DNA from: Clostridiales bacterium | GTDB taxonomy: Bacteria > Bacillota > Clostridia > Christensenellales > Aristaeellaceae | DNA length: 64,000 nt | Assembly (NCBI GenBank): GCA_015056365.1 | Contig: SVGM01000003.1 | Location: 1-64,000 of the forward strand | Direction of reading: 5' to 3' | Shown: piece after piece, positions 60,219 to 64,000 of the stretch | Position numbering within the stretch: the stretch's first letter is position 1 | Layout of the letters: the number at the start of each line of letters is the position of its first letter | The notes under the pieces: model-generated | What the model saw: only the letters and a program-made list of their open reading frames with translations | The model's database searches: none | What the model was told of the DNA's origin: nothing | Position numbers and translations under genes: made by a program

Positions 60219-61607
60219 ATGCTGAATCAAGCAACAGCGCAGGTGGTGCTGGAAGCTGCGCTGTCCACTGGCGGAGACTTTGCCGAGATCTTTATGGAAG
60301 ACCGGCGCAATAACGCCCTTGTCCTGCAGGACAACCGTCTGGAAACTGTGAACTCCGGCCGTATTCATGGCGCAGGCATCCGCGTGTACAGCAAGCTGAC
60401 GGCTTACTATGCCTACACCAATGATACCACTCGCGATGGCCTGATCCGTTGCGCATTGGAGGCCGCCTCTGCCGTGAAGGCCGGGGATGAGCGTACCCAG
60501 TGCGCCCAGCTTGTGGCCCGCGACGTGCGCAATGCCCATTACGTCGCCATGATGCCCAGCCAGACCGACACCAAACTGAAGGCTGATATCCTGCGCGCTG
60601 CCAACAACAGCGCCCGCGCTGTCAGCGATGAAATCTCTCAGGTGATCTGCAGCTACCGCGACAGCGAACAGGATGTGGTCATAGCCAACAGCGAGGGTCT
60701 GTTTGTCACCGATACACGTGTGTACTCCCGTATGGCCTGCCAGGCCATCGCTGCCAGCGGTTCCGAAAATCAGAGCGGCTTTGAAGGCCCTGGCGCAATG
60801 CGCGGCTTCGAGCATTTCCTGAGCACTGTCAATCCCGAAGTGACAGGCCGTCAGGCTGCGTCCACTGCTGTGAAGATGCTGCACGCTCCCGTTTGCCCCG
60901 CCGGTACCATGCCCGTGGTCATTGGAGACGGATTCGGCGGCGTCATTTTTCATGAAGCATGCGGCCACAGCCTGGAGGCCACCAGCGTGGCGCTGGGGAT
61001 GAGCGAGTTCTGTGGTAAGCTGGGCCAGCAGGTGGCTGCTTCCTGCGTTACCGCCATCGACGATGGCACCATGCCGGGCGAATGGGGCAGTGAAAACGTG
61101 GACGATGAAGGTACGCCCACCGGTCGTCTTGTACTGATTGAGAACGGCATCCTGAAGAACTACATGGTAGACCGACTCAACGGCCGCCGTATGGGCATGG
61201 CGCCCACCGGCAGCGCTCGTCGTGAGAGTTATCAGTTTGCGCCCACTTCCCGTATGCGCAATACCTTCATCGCTGGCGGTTCTGACGATACCGCTGAGAT
61301 GATCTCCACCATGGGCGACGGACTGTACGCTGCCAAGATGGGCGGCGGTTCCGTCAACCCTGCTACCGGCGAGTTCAATTTTGCCGTCAACGAAGGTTAT
61401 CTGGTGAAGGATGGCAAGATCACCACGCCTGTCCGCGGTGCCAGTCTGATCGGCAAAGGCAACGAGATTTTGATGCAGATCGACCGTGTGGGTCGTACCA
61501 TGTCCATGGCCCAGGGCATGTGCGGCAGCATGAGCGGCAGCGTGCCCACCAACGTAGGTCAGCCCTTTATTCGCGTCAAGTCCATCATCGTGGGCGGACG
61601 TGCCTGA
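60219..61607 (+). CDS. tldD: TldD metalloprotease subunit
   Basis: AAGGAGG before the ATG at 60219 gives 462 aa. The zinc site is HEACGH (His245, Glu246, His250), as in the TldD half of TldD/TldE. Further motifs MPGEWGSENVDDEG, RRESYQFAPTSRMRNTFIAG and the GNEILMQIDRVGRTMSMAQG ending complete the family pattern. TldD/TldE heterodimers degrade unfolded peptides through a narrow tunnel and mature some modified peptides. The tldE gene follows within 12 bases. Confidence 0.95.
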   Translation: MLNQATAQVVLEAALSTGGDFAEIFMEDRRNNALVLQDNRLETVNSGRIHGAGIRVYSKLTAYYAYTNDTTRDGLIRCALEAASAVKAGDERTQCAQLVARDVRNAHYVAMMPSQTDTKLKADILRAANNSARAVSDEISQVICSYRDSEQDVVIANSEGLFVTDTRVYSRMACQAIAASGSENQSGFEGPGAMRGFEHFLSTVNPEVTGRQAASTAVKMLHAPVCPAGTMPVVIGDGFGGVIFHEACGHSLEATSVALGMSEFCGKLGQQVAASCVTAIDDGTMPGEWGSENVDDEGTPTGRLVLIENGILKNYMVDRLNGRRMGMAPTGSARRESYQFAPTSRMRNTFIAGGSDDTAEMISTMGDGLYAAKMGGGSVNPATGEFNFAVNEGYLVKDGKITTPVRGASLIGKGNEILMQIDRVGRTMSMAQGMCGSMSGSVPTNVGQPFIRVKSIIVGGRA

Positions 61608-61619
61608 GGAGGTTAGAGT

Positions 61620-62954
61620 ATGCAGAATTTCCTGAATCAACTGCTCAACGCCGCCAAAGAGGCCGGCATCGAAGCAGCCGAAGCCTATATCGTTGAAAAA
61701 GACAGCTTTTCCGTGATCACCAACTGCGGTGAGCTGATCGACTATCAGTCCAACATGACCCGCGGCCTTGGCTTCCGCGGTCTGGTCAACGGACGCATGG
61801 GTTATGCCTCCACCGAGGCTTTTGACGACGAATCCGTCACCCAGCTCATCAAGGGTGTGCTGGAAAGCGCCCAGCTGTGCGAGGATACCGATACCGAGTT
61901 CCTCCACAAGGGCGATGATCAGGTGCCTGAGCTTAATCTGTACAACCCTGAACTGGATGAAGTATCCGCCGCCGACAAGCTGGCCATGGTGTACAAGCTG
62001 GATGAAGCCTGCCGGGCCGAAGATCCCCGCGTCAAGAACGGCTATAATGTGGTGGAAACCAGCAAGGCTAAAGTGCGCATCGTCAACTCCTACGGCATGG
62101 ACCGCAGCTTTACCGAGAACATCGCTGTGCTGCAGGCTGAGGTGAACAGCGAGGAAAATGGCTTCGTTTCTTCCTCCGGCCACCTTGTGTATGACCGCGA
62201 TATCAACGCCATCGATGTGAATGCGCTGGCTAGAGAAGCCGTCAAACGTTCCATTGACGGTCTGCACGCTTCCTCCATTCCTTCCGGCAAGTACCGTACG
62301 GTGATTCACCATGACGCCATGGTGAGCCTTCTGGGCGTATTCAGCAGCATCTTCTCCGCTGAGTCTGCCCAGAAGGGCATGAGCCTGCTCAAGGGCAAGC
62401 TGGGCGAGACCATTGCAGCTCCCTGCGTAACCATCACCGACGATCCGCTGCTGCCAGGTGGCCCCAACAGTCGCCCCTTCGATGCCGAGGGCGTTGCCTC
62501 CAAGGCCCATGTGGTAGTGGATGGCGGCGTTTTCCGCACCTTTTTGCACAATATGAAGACCGCCTGCAAGGATGGCGTTGAAACCACTGGCAACGCCGGC
62601 AAATCCGGCTATTCCTCCTCTGTGAACGTAAAGCCCTCCAACTTCTTCTTTGCCAAGGGCGAAAAGAGCTTTGATGAGCTGCTGGCAGAAGTGGGCGACG
62701 GGCTGGTGATCACCAGCGTTAGCGGCCTGCATGCGGGCGCAAACCCTGTCAGCGGCGATTTCTCCCTGCTGTCCAAGGGTTATACCGTCAAGGGCGGCAA
62801 GCGGGAGAAGAGCGTGGAGCAGATCACCGTTGCCGGCAACTTCTACGAGCTTCTCAAGAACATCCGCTGCTTTGCCGATGACCTGACATTCCCCGGCAGC
62901 GCCATGGGCAGCCCCAGCGTTGATGTGGGCGAACTGTCCGTCAGCGGCAGCTGA
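61620..62954 (+). CDS. pmbA: TldE/PmbA protease subunit
   Basis: 444 aa, the non-metal half of the TldD/TldE protease. Typical motifs: FSVITNCGELIDYQSN, GFRGLVNGRMGYASTEAFDD (about 50-70), then SGKYRTVIHHDAMVSLLGVF and the C-terminal LLKNIRCFADDLTF with FPGSAMGSPSV. It lacks the HExxxH site, as expected. It would complex with the TldD product directly upstream, forming the peptide-degrading heterodimer. Confidence 0.94.
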   Translation: MQNFLNQLLNAAKEAGIEAAEAYIVEKDSFSVITNCGELIDYQSNMTRGLGFRGLVNGRMGYASTEAFDDESVTQLIKGVLESAQLCEDTDTEFLHKGDDQVPELNLYNPELDEVSAADKLAMVYKLDEACRAEDPRVKNGYNVVETSKAKVRIVNSYGMDRSFTENIAVLQAEVNSEENGFVSSSGHLVYDRDINAIDVNALAREAVKRSIDGLHASSIPSGKYRTVIHHDAMVSLLGVFSSIFSAESAQKGMSLLKGKLGETIAAPCVTITDDPLLPGGPNSRPFDAEGVASKAHVVVDGGVFRTFLHNMKTACKDGVETTGNAGKSGYSSSVNVKPSNFFFAKGEKSFDELLAEVGDGLVITSVSGLHAGANPVSGDFSLLSKGYTVKGGKREKSVEQITVAGNFYELLKNIRCFADDLTFPGSAMGSPSVDVGELSVSGS

Positions 62955-62968
62955 TTCGATTGCATTTC

Positions 62969-63018
62969 AAAACGAACCCCGGAATCCTGATGCTTTCAGG
63001 TCTCCGGGGTTCGTTTTT
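62969..63018. terminator. Bidirectional terminator between pmbA and the GNAT gene
   Basis: AAAACGAACCCCGGA (62969-62983) pairs with TCCGGGGTTCGTTTT (63003-63017), ending in T runs on either strand. It serves pmbA and the convergent GNAT gene, whose stop lies at its edge. Confidence 0.9.
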
Positions 63019-63580
63019 ATTCGTCTTTCCACTGGTTTTGATAGGTTTGGAAGGGTATGGGTTCAATAGCAGGAACCACCGGTGTGTTCAACCGCTTACG
63101 CATCCAGACGGTACTGAGCCAGCGACCGTGCTTGAAGGCACAGTTTTCGCACAGCGCTACCTGTTCAAAGCCGAAATACTTATGCAGTGCGATGCTTTCG
63201 GCGTTTTCGCTGCAAATGCAGGCATAGGCGTTTACGAACCCCTGACTGGACAGGCAGCCCAGTACCGCGCGGTAAAGTCTGCTGCCGATCCCGGCGTGTT
63301 TAGGGGCTTGCGGGTGAAGATAGATCGTTAACTCTACGGAGTAGCGGTAGCCGGACTGGGGACGAACCGGTTCTGCATTGGCAAAACCCAGGAAACGCCC
63401 GTCTGCTTCCGCAACGAAGAACGGGTATGTGGCGGACAGCGTCTCGATCTGCTTACGGTACTCAACCAACGTCTTGGGCGCTTCATGAAAGGTAGCCACA
63501 CTGTTTGCAATGTAGTAGGAATAAATCTCAAGAAGGGATTTGGCGTCATCGGGGGTCGCGATGCGCAGGGTAACGTTCAT
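63017..63580 (-). CDS. GNAT acetyltransferase (phosphinothricin acetyltransferase-like)
   Basis: 187 aa, start VTLRIATPDDAKSLLEIYSY. The VATFHEAPKTLVEYRKQIETL and VEADGRFLGFANAEPVRPQS segments and the acetyl-CoA site KHAGIGSRLYRAVL (about 104-117) match the phosphinothricin/methionine sulfone-type acetyltransferases. NAYACICSENAESIALHKYFGF follows. Expected to acetylate a small amine. Convergent with pmbA at a shared terminator; 15 bases downstream of the RqcH gene. Confidence 0.85.
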   Translation of the reverse strand: MNVTLRIATPDDAKSLLEIYSYYIANSVATFHEAPKTLVEYRKQIETLSATYPFFVAEADGRFLGFANAEPVRPQSGYRYSVELTIYLHPQAPKHAGIGSRLYRAVLGCLSSQGFVNAYACICSENAESIALHKYFGFEQVALCENCAFKHGRWLSTVWMRKRLNTPVVPAIEPIPFQTYQNQWKDE

Positions 63581-63595
63581 GGATATACCTCCTTG

Positions 63596-64000
63596 TTATG
63601 CCTGTGCGGCTTCCCTCATGATTCTGGTCTGATCTTCCGCCGTCAAGCCGATAATTGCGGTTTGAAAATGGGTGTAGGTCACCATGCCGGCAGGGGAGTT
63701 AGCGGACTTTTTCACATGCTTGCGTTTGGTGTAGTCTACAGGCAGGGCAGGGTGATTGCGTCCCTTGCTGTAATAGGCCGCCAGCTTTGCTGCGTACAAC
63801 AGGGTTTCGTCGCTGGGCTCGGCTTCGGAACGGATGATCACGTGGGAGCCGGGGATGCCCTGAGCATGCAGCCAGGTTTCGTTTCCACGGGCGTGCAGGG
63901 TTAGACGATCGTTCTGCATAGAGTTTTTGCCAACTTCGATCAAGGTGCCGTCAGGCGAAGTATAGCGGTATGGCTTTCCTTCCGGGAGCTTCTTTTTCTT
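63596..64000 (-). CDS. rqcH: RqcH-like NFACT protein, C-terminal part (partial at window edge)
   Basis: The frame is open to the window edge, and only the C-terminal ~134 residues are seen. They read KPYRYTSPDGTLIEVGKNSM, ARGNETWLHAQGIPGSHVII, LYAAKLAAYYSKGRNHPALP and DYTKRKHVKKSANSPAGMV, the NFACT-R domain of RqcH/FpbA proteins. RqcH adds alanine tails to stalled nascent chains on large ribosomal subunits so that ClpXP can degrade them. The full domain set cannot be checked. Confidence 0.9.
   Translation of the reverse strand, partial: KKKKLPEGKPYRYTSPDGTLIEVGKNSMQNDRLTLHARGNETWLHAQGIPGSHVIIRSEAEPSDETLLYAAKLAAYYSKGRNHPALPVDYTKRKHVKKSANSPAGMVTYTHFQTAIIGLTAEDQTRIMREAAQA

Noticed and set aside
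60189-62732. 847-aa minus-strand frame across tldD and pmbA
   Set aside because: It covers two well-recognised genes in antisense, with His/Gly/Ala-rich composition typical of reverse frames in GC-rich coding sequence.

Overview
The window is the right-hand ~39 kb of an integrated prophage (positions 1 to about 39,107; its left end lies outside the window) followed by ~25 kb of host chromosome. The host is a Gram-positive Clostridia-type bacterium. Evidence: a ctsR-mcsA-mcsB-clpC operon with a CtsR box, an mrfA/mrfB-like (yprA/yprB) pair, an RqcH-type NFACT protein, strong AGGAGG ribosome binding sites, frequent GTG starts, and small palindromic repeats of a kind I associate with gut Clostridia. 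Genus cannot be set from the sequence.

Prophage, minus-strand part (1-34,864). Reading leftwards (5' to 3' of the transcripts) it starts with an accessory/replication module: HNH nuclease, replication-terminator-like protein, a conserved phage protein, SSB, DnaD-type initiator, DnaB helicase, an HTH gene broken by TGA, a conserved 197-aa phage protein, Dam methylase and several small proteins (34,864-24,327). A terminator separates this from the virion genes: terS, terL, portal, Prp-type cysteine protease, scaffold, N4-gp56-type major capsid, connector-like proteins, a P22 gp10-like tail/stabilisation protein, two small internal or minor structural proteins, a 2,682-aa polyvalent protein with metalloprotease, nuclease and ADP-ribosyltransferase-like modules plus its split-off C-terminus, a BppU-like baseplate protein, and a pectate-lyase-fold tailspike. 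There is no tape measure, tail tube or sheath, so the virion is most likely short-tailed (podovirus-like), with the polyvalent protein as an ejected internal protein. Lysis genes are probably beyond position 1.

Lysogeny region (34,988-39,107). Two plus-strand cargo genes with their own promoter lie opposite the leftward operon. Then come two tandem Cro-like HTH genes, a promoter/operator region with two perfect inverted repeats, a divergent CI/LexA-like S24 repressor, a small membrane protein and a large serine integrase.

Host part (39,120-64,000). A 40-aa Cys-rich ORF and terminator lie at the junction. Next is a CotH-kinase/lamin-tail-domain surface protein, DUF4956 membrane protein and VTC-type polyphosphate polymerase cluster. 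After an NSS transporter, GNAT, M20 hydrolase and glycoside-hydrolase-like protein come a radical SAM (SPL-like) enzyme, TPR protein and MrfB/MrfA DNA-repair pair, then the ctsR-mcsA-mcsB-clpC protein quality-control operon, pgmB-tldD-tldE, a GNAT and the C-terminal part of RqcH.

Most interesting signals: two phage genes interrupted by a single in-frame TGA in the same AGC-TGA context; Prp with matching L27-like cleavage motifs in both capsid and scaffold; three copies of a double-hairpin mini-repeat, one read through as portal protein sequence; a 0.38-kb gene-free array of degenerate GG-block repeats; an AT-richer toxin-domain cassette inside the polyvalent protein; and the CotH/DUF4956/VTC gene triad.
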